A DNA stretch of 44,871 nucleotides, taken from positions 1 through 44,871 of the forward strand of contig NZ_JAMFSB010000303.1 of NCBI RefSeq assembly GCF_026225065.1, written 5' to 3'. This DNA comes from Paraburkholderia sp. (GTDB taxonomy: Bacteria; Pseudomonadota; Gammaproteobacteria; Burkholderiales; Burkholderiaceae). This document shows, piece after piece, positions 26,817 through 34,470 of the stretch. How positions within the stretch are numbered: position 1 is the first letter of the stretch; each line of letters starts with the position of its first letter. Under the pieces are notes generated by a model. That model did no database searches and had not been told where the DNA came from. It saw only the letters and a list, made by a program, of their open reading frames with translations. A program made the position numbers and the translations under genes.

Positions 26817-27613
26817 TTGAAGTTCCCGCGAAGACCGGCTATGTATGGTTTCGGCAAGGTATCTGGCTGTTTCGCAAGAACCCGCTCGCCTTCCTGACCT
26901 TGTTCTTCGCGTATCTGCTGGTGATGACGCTGGTCGCGCAGATTCCTTACGTCGGCGGCGTGCTGCCGCTCGCGTTCATTCCAGGCGTCGCGGTCGGCTT
27001 TATGGCCGCCTGCCGCGACACCATCGCGGGCAAGCCGGTATTTCCCACCATTCTGATAGACGGATTTCGTTCGTACGGCTCGGTCGTCGCAAAGCGCCTG
27101 CTTCTGCTTGGGGTGCTGTACCTCGTCGCGATGGCACTCGTGCTGGCCGGCTCGGCGCTCGCCGATGACGGCATGCTGCTGAAGGTCATGCTGGGCACCA
27201 CGACGATGGACCCGGAAACGATTGTCAACAGCAACATCACGATGGGCTTCCTTGCAGCACTGGTCTTCTATATTCCGGTGGCAATGCTGTTCTGGTTCGC
27301 GCCGATCCTCGCCGCGTGGCACGACGTGTCACCCGTCAAGGCGATGTTTTTCAGCATCGTCAGTTGCTGGCGCAACCGCGGCGCGTTTATCGTGTTTGGC
27401 GCGCTGTGGTTTGCGGTGGCCACGACCGTATCGTTTGGACTGACAGCACTCATGCAGGCTCTCGGCGCGGGAGACTTCGCGGTCGCCGCGTTGATGCCAG
27501 CCACGATCATCGTCACGACGATGCTCTACTGCTCCTTCTACGCAACCTATCGCGGATGTTTTGGGGTCCAAACGTCCGACACGCCTGATCTGCCTACTAC
27601 GCCGGCTAGCTGA
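26807..27613 (+). CDS. BPSS1780-family membrane protein
   Basis: A 268-aa polytopic membrane protein with about six hydrophobic segments and a cytosolic N-terminal start ([29 protein letters not shown]) typical of the BPSS1780 family, which is largely restricted to beta-proteobacteria. No catalytic motif is visible and the function is unknown. It overlaps the end of thrB by 10 bp, suggesting translational coupling and perhaps a role in amino-acid or envelope physiology, but that is only contextual. Confidence 0.85.
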   Translation: MQLIEVPAKTGYVWFRQGIWLFRKNPLAFLTLFFAYLLVMTLVAQIPYVGGVLPLAFIPGVAVGFMAACRDTIAGKPVFPTILIDGFRSYGSVVAKRLLLLGVLYLVAMALVLAGSALADDGMLLKVMLGTTTMDPETIVNSNITMGFLAALVFYIPVAMLFWFAPILAAWHDVSPVKAMFFSIVSCWRNRGAFIVFGALWFAVATTVSFGLTALMQALGAGDFAVAALMPATIIVTTMLYCSFYATYRGCFGVQTSDTPDLPTTPAS

Positions 27614-27699
27614 AGTTTTATCTTTATGCGCCGCGCCAGGTTGTCGTCCTTAGCCGGTCCGGTGCTGCGTGTGCGGCGGAATTACGTCACAATTGGTTT

Positions 27700-27720
27700 G
27701 CGCACAATCCATTCGTGCGC
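27700..27720. promoter_or_regulatory. Candidate operator upstream of ohrR
   Basis: An inverted repeat GCGCAC (27700-27705) and GTGCGC (27715-27720) with a 9-bp spacer lies about 22 nt before the ohrR start. It may be an OhrR site for autoregulation, but the sequence differs from the AT-rich repeats known for other OhrR proteins. Confidence 0.3.
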
Positions 27721-27742
27721 TTCCTTTTGACTGAGCCACATC

Positions 27743-28195
27743 ATGACCCAACGCCCCGCCCTCCCACTTACGCTCGACGAGCAACTCTGCTTCGCGCTCT
27801 ATTCAACCTCGCTCGCGATGACGAAGGCGTATAAGCCGTTGCTCGAAAAGCTCGGGCTGACCTATCCGCAGTACCTCGCCATGCTGGTGCTCTGGGAAAG
27901 CGACGATGTGACCGTGAAGGACATCGCGGCGCGGTTGAATCTCGATTCCGCCACCGTCACGCCGCTGTTGAAACGGCTCGAAGCGCAGGGTTATCTCGAG
28001 CGGACGCGCGGCATCGAAGACGAGCGGCTGGTTTATATCCGGCTCTCCAAGCAGGGCGCGGCGCTCAAACGCATGGCGCGAGACGTGCCGGCGGATATTT
28101 TCTGCGCTACACAACAGTCCCCAGAATTCCTCATCCAGTTGCGCGACGACCTGACACAGTTGCGTGGCACGCTCAACGACTATCTCGACCACTAA
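27743..28195 (+). CDS. ohrR: OhrR, MarR-family organic-peroxide sensor
   Basis: A 150-aa MarR-type winged-helix repressor. It has the reactive N-terminal cysteine in EQLCFALYSTS (Cys16) and a second cysteine in ADIFCATQQ (Cys121), the same spacing as in two-cysteine OhrR of Xanthomonas; peroxide oxidation to a disulfide releases DNA. The wing and recognition helix are in DIAARLNLDSATVTPLLKRLEAQGYLERTRG with the usual EDERLVYIRLS. It lies 147 bp upstream of ohr on the same strand, which has its own candidate promoter and operator. Confidence 0.93.
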   Translation: MTQRPALPLTLDEQLCFALYSTSLAMTKAYKPLLEKLGLTYPQYLAMLVLWESDDVTVKDIAARLNLDSATVTPLLKRLEAQGYLERTRGIEDERLVYIRLSKQGAALKRMARDVPADIFCATQQSPEFLIQLRDDLTQLRGTLNDYLDH

Positions 28196-28226
28196 CTCGC
28201 ACGACCCGCACGACAACTATCATTGC

Positions 28227-28270
28227 CATTTGCAATTTCATTTGCACGCTAACGATTAGTGAGCTATCTT
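28227..28270 (+). promoter_or_regulatory. ohr promoter with overlapping direct repeats (candidate OhrR operator)
   Basis: A -35 TTGCAC (28242-28247) and -10 TATCTT (28265-28270) are 17 bp apart. Two copies of CATTTGCA (28227-28234 and 28239-28246), 12 bp start to start, overlap the -35 box, placing a bound repressor where it would block RNA polymerase. Binding by OhrR is inferred. Confidence 0.55.
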
Positions 28271-28342
28271 TGTAGCATGCCGGCTCGACGATGGTCAGCG
28301 CGAAGCACGGCAATCTTCCGACCCAAACCAAGGAGCAGCGAG

Positions 28343-28762
28343 ATGAGCGTACTTTACAAAGCAACGGCAACCAGCACGGGTGGACGCGATGGCCGCGCGG
28401 TATCGTCGGATCAGGTTCTGGACGTCAAGCTGGCCGCGCCGCGTGAACTGGGCGGCAACGGCACGGTCGGCACGAATCCGGAGCAACTCTTCGCCGCCGG
28501 CTACTCGGCATGCTTTCTAAGCGCGATGAAGTTTGTCGCCGGCCAGCGCAAGCAGGCATTGCCCGCTGATACAACGGTCACGGCAGATGTCGGCGTGGGT
28601 CCGAACGAAAATGGCGGCTTTGCACTGGACATCGAACTGCGCGTCTCCCTGCCGGGTCTCGATGCTCAAGCGGCACGCGAACTGGTGGACGCAGCACATC
28701 AGGTCTGCCCATACTCGAACGCCACGCGCAATAATGTTGATGTGCGTTTGCAGGTTGCCTGA
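28343..28762 (+). CDS. ohr: Organic hydroperoxide resistance protein Ohr
   Basis: A 139-aa OsmC/Ohr-fold thiol peroxidase that reduces organic and fatty-acid hydroperoxides, using lipoylated proteins as reductant in known members. The two redox cysteines are in AGYSACFLSA (Cys57) and AHQVCPYSNATR (Cys122), and the catalytic Arg15 and Glu47 regions (GGRDGRA, TNPEQLFA) are present. The ATG at 28343 has AAGGAG upstream. It is regulated presumably by the upstream ohrR; the photolyase gene follows after 36 bp and may share its transcript. Confidence 0.96.
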   Translation: MSVLYKATATSTGGRDGRAVSSDQVLDVKLAAPRELGGNGTVGTNPEQLFAAGYSACFLSAMKFVAGQRKQALPADTTVTADVGVGPNENGGFALDIELRVSLPGLDAQAARELVDAAHQVCPYSNATRNNVDVRLQVA

Positions 28763-28798
28763 CCTGAGACGGCGCGCCCATTCCATCAATCGATACTC

Positions 28799-30298
28799 AT
28801 GACGCGCGTCCGACGCCTGAATACCGAATTCGACACTGGCCTCGTGTGGTTTCGCCGCGATCTTCGCAGCACGGACCAGGCCGCGCTTTACTACGCGCTG
28901 AAGCATTGCCGGCGGGTCTGGTGCGTGTTCGTATTCGACACGACGATCCTGCAGCCGATCGTCGAGACATGGCGTAGCCGTCGGCCAGATCATCTACCCG
29001 AGGACCGGCGCGTCGAATTCATTCTCGCCGCGCTGGAGGAACTCGATCACGCGCTGCGCCAGAATGGCGGCGGCCTGATCGTATTGCATGAGGATGCGCG
29101 CCATGCGATTCCCGCGCTGGCGGCGCAACTCGCGGTCGAAGCGGTCTTCACGAACCATGATTACGAACCCGCCGCGATCGAGCGTGACGAAGCCGTACGC
29201 GAACAGTTGGCCGAACAGGGTCGCGAGCTGATCACGTTCAAGGATCAGGTGATCTTCGAACGCGACGAGATTCTTACGGGACAGGGCAAGTCGTTCACGG
29301 TGTTCACGCCGTACAAGAATGCGTGGTTGAAGCAACTCAACGCTTTCGATCTCAAGCCGTATCCGGTCGAGACGTATTTAGCGAATCTGGCCGCTCCGCC
29401 GGCCGAGCTGGATCGCGGTCTGCCCACGCTCAAACAACTGGGCTTCGCGCCCAGCAACCTCGCCGAACTGAAGTTGCCTACCGGCATGAGCGGCGCCGGG
29501 CATCTGCTCGACGATTTCCTCACCCGGATCGCAGGTTACGGCGAGCGTCGCGATTTCCCGGCCGTAAAGGGCCCAAGTTATCTCTCGATGCATCTGCGTT
29601 TCGGTACTGTGTCGATCCGCACACTGGCACGGCTCGCACACGAGCTCTCGCTGCAGCCGGACGGACAAGGCGCGGCAACCTGGCTCTCGGAGCTAATCTG
29701 GCGGGATTTCTATTTCATGATCCTGTCGTATCACCCGAAGCTGGCGAGCGGGTCGGCATTCAAAGCCGAGTACGACAAGCTGCGCTGGGAAACCGGCCCA
29801 CACGCCGACGCCGCGTTTGCGGCGTGGTGCGATGCGCGCACCGGTTACCCCCTGGTCGACGCAGCCATGCTGCAGTTGAACCAGACGGGCTACATGCACA
29901 ACCGGCTGCGCATGGTGACGGCGAGTTTTTTGGTGAAGGATCTGGGAATTGACTGGCGCCTCGGCGAACGCTATTTCGCCGAGCAGTTGAACGACTTCGA
30001 TTTTTCGGCCAATAACGGCGGCTGGCAATGGGCGGCGTCAACGGGCTGCGATGCGCAACCCTACTTTCGGATTTTCAACCCGGTGACCCAATCGGAGAAA
30101 TTCGATCCGGAAGGACGCTTTATCAAGCGCTACCTTCCGCAATTGTCGAACGTGCCGCCGAAGTGGATTCACGCGCCTTGGCTGGCTGGCGTGGATCGTC
30201 TGGCGGACTTCGGAGTGACGCTTGGAAAAGACTACCCGGCGCCGATCATCGACCACGCCGAAGCGCGTGAACGGACCTTGGCTCGATTCGGCAAGTGA
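28799..30298 (+). CDS. phrB: Deoxyribodipyrimidine photolyase
   Basis: A 499-aa flavoenzyme of the class I CPD photolyase/cryptochrome family that repairs UV-induced pyrimidine dimers with blue light. It has the N-terminal antenna-binding domain (LVWFRRDLRSTDQAALYYAL) and the FAD-binding C-terminal domain with the conserved WRDFYFMIL, GYPLVDAAMLQLNQTGYMHNR and DFDFSANNGGWQWAASTG, ending in the RIFNPVTQSEKFDPEG region. Length matches the class. It follows ohr by 36 bp. Confidence 0.95.
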   Translation: MTRVRRLNTEFDTGLVWFRRDLRSTDQAALYYALKHCRRVWCVFVFDTTILQPIVETWRSRRPDHLPEDRRVEFILAALEELDHALRQNGGGLIVLHEDARHAIPALAAQLAVEAVFTNHDYEPAAIERDEAVREQLAEQGRELITFKDQVIFERDEILTGQGKSFTVFTPYKNAWLKQLNAFDLKPYPVETYLANLAAPPAELDRGLPTLKQLGFAPSNLAELKLPTGMSGAGHLLDDFLTRIAGYGERRDFPAVKGPSYLSMHLRFGTVSIRTLARLAHELSLQPDGQGAATWLSELIWRDFYFMILSYHPKLASGSAFKAEYDKLRWETGPHADAAFAAWCDARTGYPLVDAAMLQLNQTGYMHNRLRMVTASFLVKDLGIDWRLGERYFAEQLNDFDFSANNGGWQWAASTGCDAQPYFRIFNPVTQSEKFDPEGRFIKRYLPQLSNVPPKWIHAPWLAGVDRLADFGVTLGKDYPAPIIDHAEARERTLARFGK

Positions 30299-30379
30299 CT
30301 CGCTCGAGCTATTCGCCCAATAGTAAGCACTCACATGCTCAAACCACAGCAACACCGGTCAGGCTATCTACAGCACTGC

Positions 30380-30556
30380 TTAGTGCTGGCCCATCCACGC
30401 CGGGTGACGCGTTGCCGCTTCACGGTCGAGCTTACGCATACGAAACTCGAGGTCATACAGGTCCGTAGCTTCAGCCAGATAAGCGTCGCTACGCTCTTTG
30501 GCCATCTGGTCAGCGGATTTCGTCAGGAACAGGAACAAGCGGGTCAAGAGATACAT
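30380..30556 (-). CDS. DUF3563 small protein (58 aa)
   Basis: A short gene found by reading the minus strand: ATG at 30556, stop TAA at 30380. The product starts MYLLTRLFLFLTKSADQMAK, continues with SDAYLAEATDLYDLEFRMRKL and ends DREAATRHPAWMGQH. The AYLAEAxDLYDLExRMRxL core is that of the DUF3563 family, common in Burkholderiaceae, function unknown. GAGG lies upstream of the start, and a strong sigma-70 promoter with a flanking inverted repeat precedes it, so expression is likely. The hydrophobic N-terminus may attach it to the membrane. Confidence 0.8.
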   Translation of the reverse strand: MYLLTRLFLFLTKSADQMAKERSDAYLAEATDLYDLEFRMRKLDREAATRHPAWMGQH

Positions 30557-30576
30557 GGTGAACCTCGGACAGTGAT

Positions 30577-30634
30577 CTAGGGTTAGTGCCTAGTGAATAA
30601 CCCCCATTATAGGGAAAACCCTAGGTTATGCCAA
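30577..30634 (-). promoter_or_regulatory. Promoter of the DUF3563 gene with flanking inverted repeat
   Basis: On the minus strand TTGGCA (30634-30629) and TATAAT (30611-30606) are separated by exactly 17 bp, close to consensus. CTAGGGTT (30577-30584) and AACCCTAG (30617-30624) form an 8-bp inverted repeat that brackets the -10 box, a plausible operator. Confidence 0.65.
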
Positions 30635-30688
30635 GATATCTTTTCTGAGGTGTTGCTCTACTGCTGTCCGGTCTCGGCCCTTTCCCCG

Positions 30689-31879
30689 CTAAGCCCCGCC
30701 TGACGCGACTCGCACAGAAATACCCTCGATCTCCTGAGTCGCCGCCGCGCGTCGCTGATATTTGAAAAACTCCCAGATCAGCGCGCTCGCATCGGGTCCT
30801 TTGGACGAATGGAACGGCACTGCGTCGTCGCCGCCGCTCCAGGCGTGACCCAGAGCCTGAACGCGGCACATACGCACCACGCGCCGTCCGCCCCGGATGT
30901 AGTCGCGCGTCACGACGCCCGCTTTGCGCTCCTCTCGCTCTTCGCCCGCTATGAGCTTGCCCTCGGCATCCACCAACCCGTTCAGGCGCAGAAATTGGGC
31001 TGTCAACTGATCTGCATTGGCCGGCGCGACCACGTGATCCGCATCGCCATGAATGATGACGGCCGGCATACCGGGAAAACCCCGCGCATCGACAGCTTCG
31101 TCGATCAGCACGATCGGGTCGTGCCGCGTGCCGCGCCGCATGACGTCCATTGCTGCGATCCCGGAGCGGGCCTCGCCGAACGCCGGTCCAGAATGCATCG
31201 CAACCGCGGCAAACCGTTCGGGATAGTGCGTCGCGAGCAAGGCCGTCAACCCTGCTCCCGCCGACAACCCCGCCACATAGACGCGCTCGCCGTCGAAGCC
31301 ATGTTCAGCGACCATTGCGTCGACCAACGACACCACGGCGCGCGCCTCGGCGCCGCCGGCAGTGTCGCTGGCGTCGTACCAGTGCCAGCAAAGATGCGCG
31401 TGAACATGCTTGGACTGCTCGGGGTACACCACCGCAAAGCCGAACCGGTCGGCGAGCAGGTTCATGCGAGTACCCTCGGCGAATTCGTCAATGGACTGCT
31501 TGCAGCCGTGCAGCATCACGACGAGCGGCAGCGGCGCGGACGCCGTTCCAGGCGGCATATACAAGCCATATTGCAGATGATTGACCAGACGCCCCGGCGC
31601 AGCCGGCGCCGAATGGAACGAGCGTGTCCACGATCCGCTCGCCCACGCGGCCGCCCGCGGTCGCACACGCGATTCGCGCGCGCCCGGCCGGGGCGTCTCG
31701 CGTTTGGCGGGCGTACGCAGTGTGGGCGCCGGTTTGACCGGTTTGAGCTTGGCGGACACTTTGCCCGTCGGCCGGGCCGGCCGCGCGGCGGTGCGCTTGA
31801 CGTCGCGCGCATGTTTGGCCTGAATCGACATCAGACGCTTCAGACCGCCGAGCCAGATTTTCGTCAGACTTTTTGCCAT
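30689..31879 (-). CDS. PHB depolymerase-type esterase
   Basis: A 396-aa alpha/beta hydrolase of the extracellular short-chain PHA depolymerase / Esterase_PHB family. The catalytic domain begins near residue 100 with NHLQYGLYMPPG, has the oxyanion HGCKQ, the lipase box GLSAGAG with Ser206, an Asp in GDADHVV and a His in LGHAWSGG. The first 90 residues are basic and low-complexity, starting with an amphipathic MAKSLTKIWLGGLKRL, with no signal peptide; this suggests an intracellular, possibly granule- or membrane-bound enzyme. GAGG lies upstream of the ATG at 31879. Substrate (PHB or another ester) unproven. Confidence 0.85.
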   Translation of the reverse strand: MAKSLTKIWLGGLKRLMSIQAKHARDVKRTAARPARPTGKVSAKLKPVKPAPTLRTPAKRETPRPGARESRVRPRAAAWASGSWTRSFHSAPAAPGRLVNHLQYGLYMPPGTASAPLPLVVMLHGCKQSIDEFAEGTRMNLLADRFGFAVVYPEQSKHVHAHLCWHWYDASDTAGGAEARAVVSLVDAMVAEHGFDGERVYVAGLSAGAGLTALLATHYPERFAAVAMHSGPAFGEARSGIAAMDVMRRGTRHDPIVLIDEAVDARGFPGMPAVIIHGDADHVVAPANADQLTAQFLRLNGLVDAEGKLIAGEEREERKAGVVTRDYIRGGRRVVRMCRVQALGHAWSGGDDAVPFHSSKGPDASALIWEFFKYQRRAAATQEIEGISVRVASGGA

Positions 31880-31912
31880 CGGATGGTGACCTCGCAAAAA
31901 GGGACCGATACT

Positions 31913-31961
31913 GTTCTACAGAACCTCAGGTTCGAACCGCAGGTCGTTGTGCAATGCACAA
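31913..31961. promoter_or_regulatory. Cluster of three palindromes upstream of the depolymerase-like gene
   Basis: GTTCTACAGAAC (31913-31924) has 5-bp arms. It abuts a 22-bp imperfect palindrome (31923-31944) with core GGTTCGAACC and outer arms ACCT/AGGT. Two bases further is TTGTGCA-A-TGCACAA (31947-31961), perfect 7-bp arms. They lie 34-82 bp before the minus-strand gene start. Clustered dyads of this size suggest operators for one or more dimeric regulators. Confidence 0.55.
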
Positions 31962-32273
31962 TAACACCGATTCCGATGCTGCGCCGAACGCCTGGAGCAT
32001 CCCGATTTTCGGGCTCGCAGTCACGCAGTGCCTAGCTGTCCGCCGTGGTACGGCGCATTGCCAAGACTTTTTGCCCAGGGTTTCATACGTTAGCGGGACT
32101 AACCGGCATGTCGGCGCTTCCCGCCAAAAACCGCGCCACACGGCCGCCCTACAAACTCCGTCGGGCACTCCCGTCTATACTGACAGTCAGATAGATTGAA
32201 CACGTAAACCCTGTCTTGATCCTTGTCGGCCAGACCGAAGGCTGGCGCGTTAAATAACCACGGTCCTGATTCT

Positions 32274-32291
32274 ACGCGGCGCTTGCCGCGT
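32274..32291 (+). promoter_or_regulatory. Hairpin at the PAP2 gene start
   Basis: ACGCGGC (32274-32280) and GCCGCGT (32285-32291) form a 7-bp stem with a 4-nt loop, followed by TTCTTT, ending 8 nt before the ATG. It sits where a ribosome binding site is expected, and none is visible. Confidence 0.5.
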
Positions 32292-32299
32292 TTCTTTCC

Positions 32300-33010
32300 A
32301 TGCCTGACTTGTCCTATCACCTTTGGTATTTGATCACCGGCCTCGGCGGTCCCGCCCTGACGCTGCCGCTCGCCATTGCGATCGCACTGTGGCTGGCGCT
32401 CGGCTACTCGTGGCGCATGGCGGCGGGCTGGCTGTTGCTGCTGGGCATGGCAATCGGCGTGGTGACCGTCACCAAACTGGCTTTTCTCGGCTGGGGCGTC
32501 GGCGTGCGCGAACTGGATTTCACCGGCCTAAGCGGTCACGCCATGCTGTCCACCGCCGTATATCCGGTCGCTCTGTTCCTGATGCTGCTGCCCGCGCGGT
32601 CCAAGTTTCGGCTTGTGGGCGTGTTGTTCGGGCTGGCCGCGGGCATCGCGGTGGGGATGTCACGTGTGGTGCTGAGTGCGCACTCGCCCTCTGAGGCAAT
32701 CACGGGCTGTATCGTCGGCGCGGTGACCGCGCTGCTGTTCGTGCGCTGGTCGTGGGATGCAGAACCGGGCAGGTTGTCCGCGGTGCCCGTCGCTGTCAGC
32801 CTCATGATGCTGACGGTCGGGCTGCACGGCGTCCATGTGCCGACACAGCGCTGGGTCACGCACATCGCCCTGAAAGTCTCCGGCCACGATCGGCCGTTCA
32901 TTCGTGCGCGCTGGAAGGCGGGTCGCTACGACTCTCCGAGTGCCGCGCCGCTGTCGCAGACTCAAAACACGTTGGCGCCGCCGGTTATTTTGAACAACGG
33001 CAACGTATGA
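32300..33010 (+). CDS. PAP2-family phosphatase, membrane
   Basis: A 236-aa polytopic membrane protein of the type 2 phosphatidic-acid phosphatase superfamily. Two of the three family motifs are visible: SGHA in FTGLSGHAMLSTAVYP and R-x5-H in SRVVLSAHSPSEAITG; the first motif (KxxxxxxRP) is weak (TKLAFLGWGVGVREL). Likely substrates are lipid phosphates or pyrophosphates such as undecaprenyl diphosphate, but this is not shown by the sequence. The C-terminal tail of about 50 residues is soluble. The start lacks a ribosome binding site and lies directly after a hairpin. Confidence 0.8.
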   Translation: MPDLSYHLWYLITGLGGPALTLPLAIAIALWLALGYSWRMAAGWLLLLGMAIGVVTVTKLAFLGWGVGVRELDFTGLSGHAMLSTAVYPVALFLMLLPARSKFRLVGVLFGLAAGIAVGMSRVVLSAHSPSEAITGCIVGAVTALLFVRWSWDAEPGRLSAVPVAVSLMMLTVGLHGVHVPTQRWVTHIALKVSGHDRPFIRARWKAGRYDSPSAAPLSQTQNTLAPPVILNNGNV

Positions 33011-33059
33011 CCGCGCGGCAGCGCTGCCCGTCCAGGCAGGGCCGCCAAACGGTTAGATC

Positions 33060-33443
33060 CTAGGTCGCGTACTGCCCAATCCCGTTACCGAACGACCAGT
33101 TTTCCTTCGGCACGTCGACGAGATTCACAAACACGTCTTCCGGCCTCACGCCCGGACTCTCCGCCAGAAGCTCGGCAATCCGCTTGTACAACGCCTTTTT
33201 CAGCTCGACCGTGCGCGTATTGTTCGCGGTGATCTGGATCAGCACGAGATCGTCGCTACGGTTGATGTCCAGGTAGTGCTTGCCATAAAAGAAGTTGTCC
33301 TCATCGTGCTCGGTGACGACCATGAACATGTCGTCCTCCGGCACATTGAACACCTCAATCAACGAACGCTGAATGCCTTGTGTAAGGGCCTTCCGGTAGG
33401 CCGCCGGCTTGCCGGCGCGGACTGCAATTCGGGTGAACGGCAT
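33060..33443 (-). CDS. Tautomerase family protein
   Basis: A 127-aa member of the 4-oxalocrotonate tautomerase superfamily. After Met removal the N-terminal Pro (MPFTRIAVRAG) would be the general base. It carries two copies of the short beta-alpha-beta unit fused (KALTQGIQRSLIEVFNVPEDDMF, then KKALYKRIAELLAESPGVRPEDVFV), as in YusQ-like members, and ends VPKENWSFGNGIGQ. Substrate unknown. AAGGAG lies upstream of the ATG at 33443. It is divergent from a LysR gene 98 bp away. Confidence 0.88.
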   Translation of the reverse strand: MPFTRIAVRAGKPAAYRKALTQGIQRSLIEVFNVPEDDMFMVVTEHDEDNFFYGKHYLDINRSDDLVLIQITANNTRTVELKKALYKRIAELLAESPGVRPEDVFVNLVDVPKENWSFGNGIGQYAT

Positions 33444-33490
33444 GATGAAAACTCCTTTCGATGAAGATTGAGTACACAGCTTAGGCCGCA

Positions 33491-33504
33491 TCAATCATAA
33501 TTGA
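33491..33504. promoter_or_regulatory. Candidate LysR operator
   Basis: TCAAT-N4-ATTGA (33491-33504) in the 98-bp divergent gap fits the size and AT-rich dyad of LysR sites. A CAATTG lies at 33534-33539 close to the LysR start. Confidence 0.35.
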
Positions 33505-33541
33505 CAGACATCATCCGCTATTTCATATATTTCCAATTGAA

Positions 33542-34396
33542 ATGAAAGTACTCGATCTCGATGCGGTCCGCGCGTTCGTTCTGGTCGCAGATCTGCACAG
33601 CTTCACCCGCGCGGCGGATGCGCTCGATACCACGCAATCCGCCGTGAGCCTGAAGCTCAAGCGGCTGGAAGCCCATCTAGGCAAGCAGTTGGTGGAACGC
33701 ACGCCACGCGTGGTGCGGCTGTCCGCGGATGGCCACGCATTTCTCGTGGCCGCGCGCGATCTGCTGAATGCACATGAACGGGCGCTCGGTTCGTTGTCGG
33801 TGGAACGGCGCAGGCTGGCGTTAGGCTTGAGCGAGCATGTCGCCGGCAGAGACTTGCCGGACTTGCTGGCAAAGCTCAACAGCTACGATCCGGGGCTGGT
33901 AATCGAACTGCATCTGGGCATGTCGGCGGCGCTGCTCGCGCAGTTTGACGAACGACGGCTCGACGCCGTGATCGTCCGCTACGAACCAGAGGATGCGCCG
34001 CGCGACGACGCGACGGTGCTGTTCAGTGAACCGCTGGGCTGGCTTGCGGCGCCGGAGTGGCTGTTGCGGGTCGGCGAGCCGCTGCCGCTGGCGCTGCTCA
34101 CCGCGCCGTGCAATGTGCGCGCTGTGGCAATTCATTCGCTGGATGAGGCGGGCATCGCGTGGCGCGAGGCGTTTGTTGGCGGCGGGGTGGCTGCCGTCGG
34201 TGCAGCGGCAGCGGCCTGCCTGGCTGTGGCGCCGCTGGCGCGACGGGTGGCGCCGCGGGGATTGATCGACGTCGGCGCGAGGCTTGGCTTGCCGCCGTTG
34301 CCGGAATCACGCGTCACGCTGCATTCACGGCTGCGGGACACGCGCTCGGCGGAGACACTGAGGTTGTTGGCGGGTGGGTTGGGAAGCGGGGTTTAG
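33542..34396 (+). CDS. LysR-family transcriptional regulator
   Basis: A 284-aa LysR regulator: helix-turn-helix in VRAFVLVADLHSFTRAADALDTTQSAVSLKLKRLEAHLG and an effector-binding domain of about 190 residues. It is divergent from the tautomerase gene, which is the likely target by the usual LysR arrangement. The effector is unknown. The start follows TTGAA without a strong ribosome binding site. The C-terminal third is rich in A, L and R. Confidence 0.92.
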   Translation: MKVLDLDAVRAFVLVADLHSFTRAADALDTTQSAVSLKLKRLEAHLGKQLVERTPRVVRLSADGHAFLVAARDLLNAHERALGSLSVERRRLALGLSEHVAGRDLPDLLAKLNSYDPGLVIELHLGMSAALLAQFDERRLDAVIVRYEPEDAPRDDATVLFSEPLGWLAAPEWLLRVGEPLPLALLTAPCNVRAVAIHSLDEAGIAWREAFVGGGVAAVGAAAAACLAVAPLARRVAPRGLIDVGARLGLPPLPESRVTLHSRLRDTRSAETLRLLAGGLGSGV

Positions 34397-34470
34397 AACG
34401 CTAAGTAAAAGTGCTAGCCACCAACGCCGACTCAGGCGCCAAAAAGCAAACCCACTCCAACCACACGAGC

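Larger units (their letters stand above)
31880..32299. other. 420-bp divergent intergenic region with palindromes
   Basis: No gene is recognisable here. The part nearest the depolymerase-like gene holds three palindromes in 49 bp (31913-31961), listed separately; the part nearest the PAP2 gene holds a hairpin just before its start codon. A TATACT box at 32176-32181 has no good -35 partner. Frames on either strand give no family match. Confidence 0.5.
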
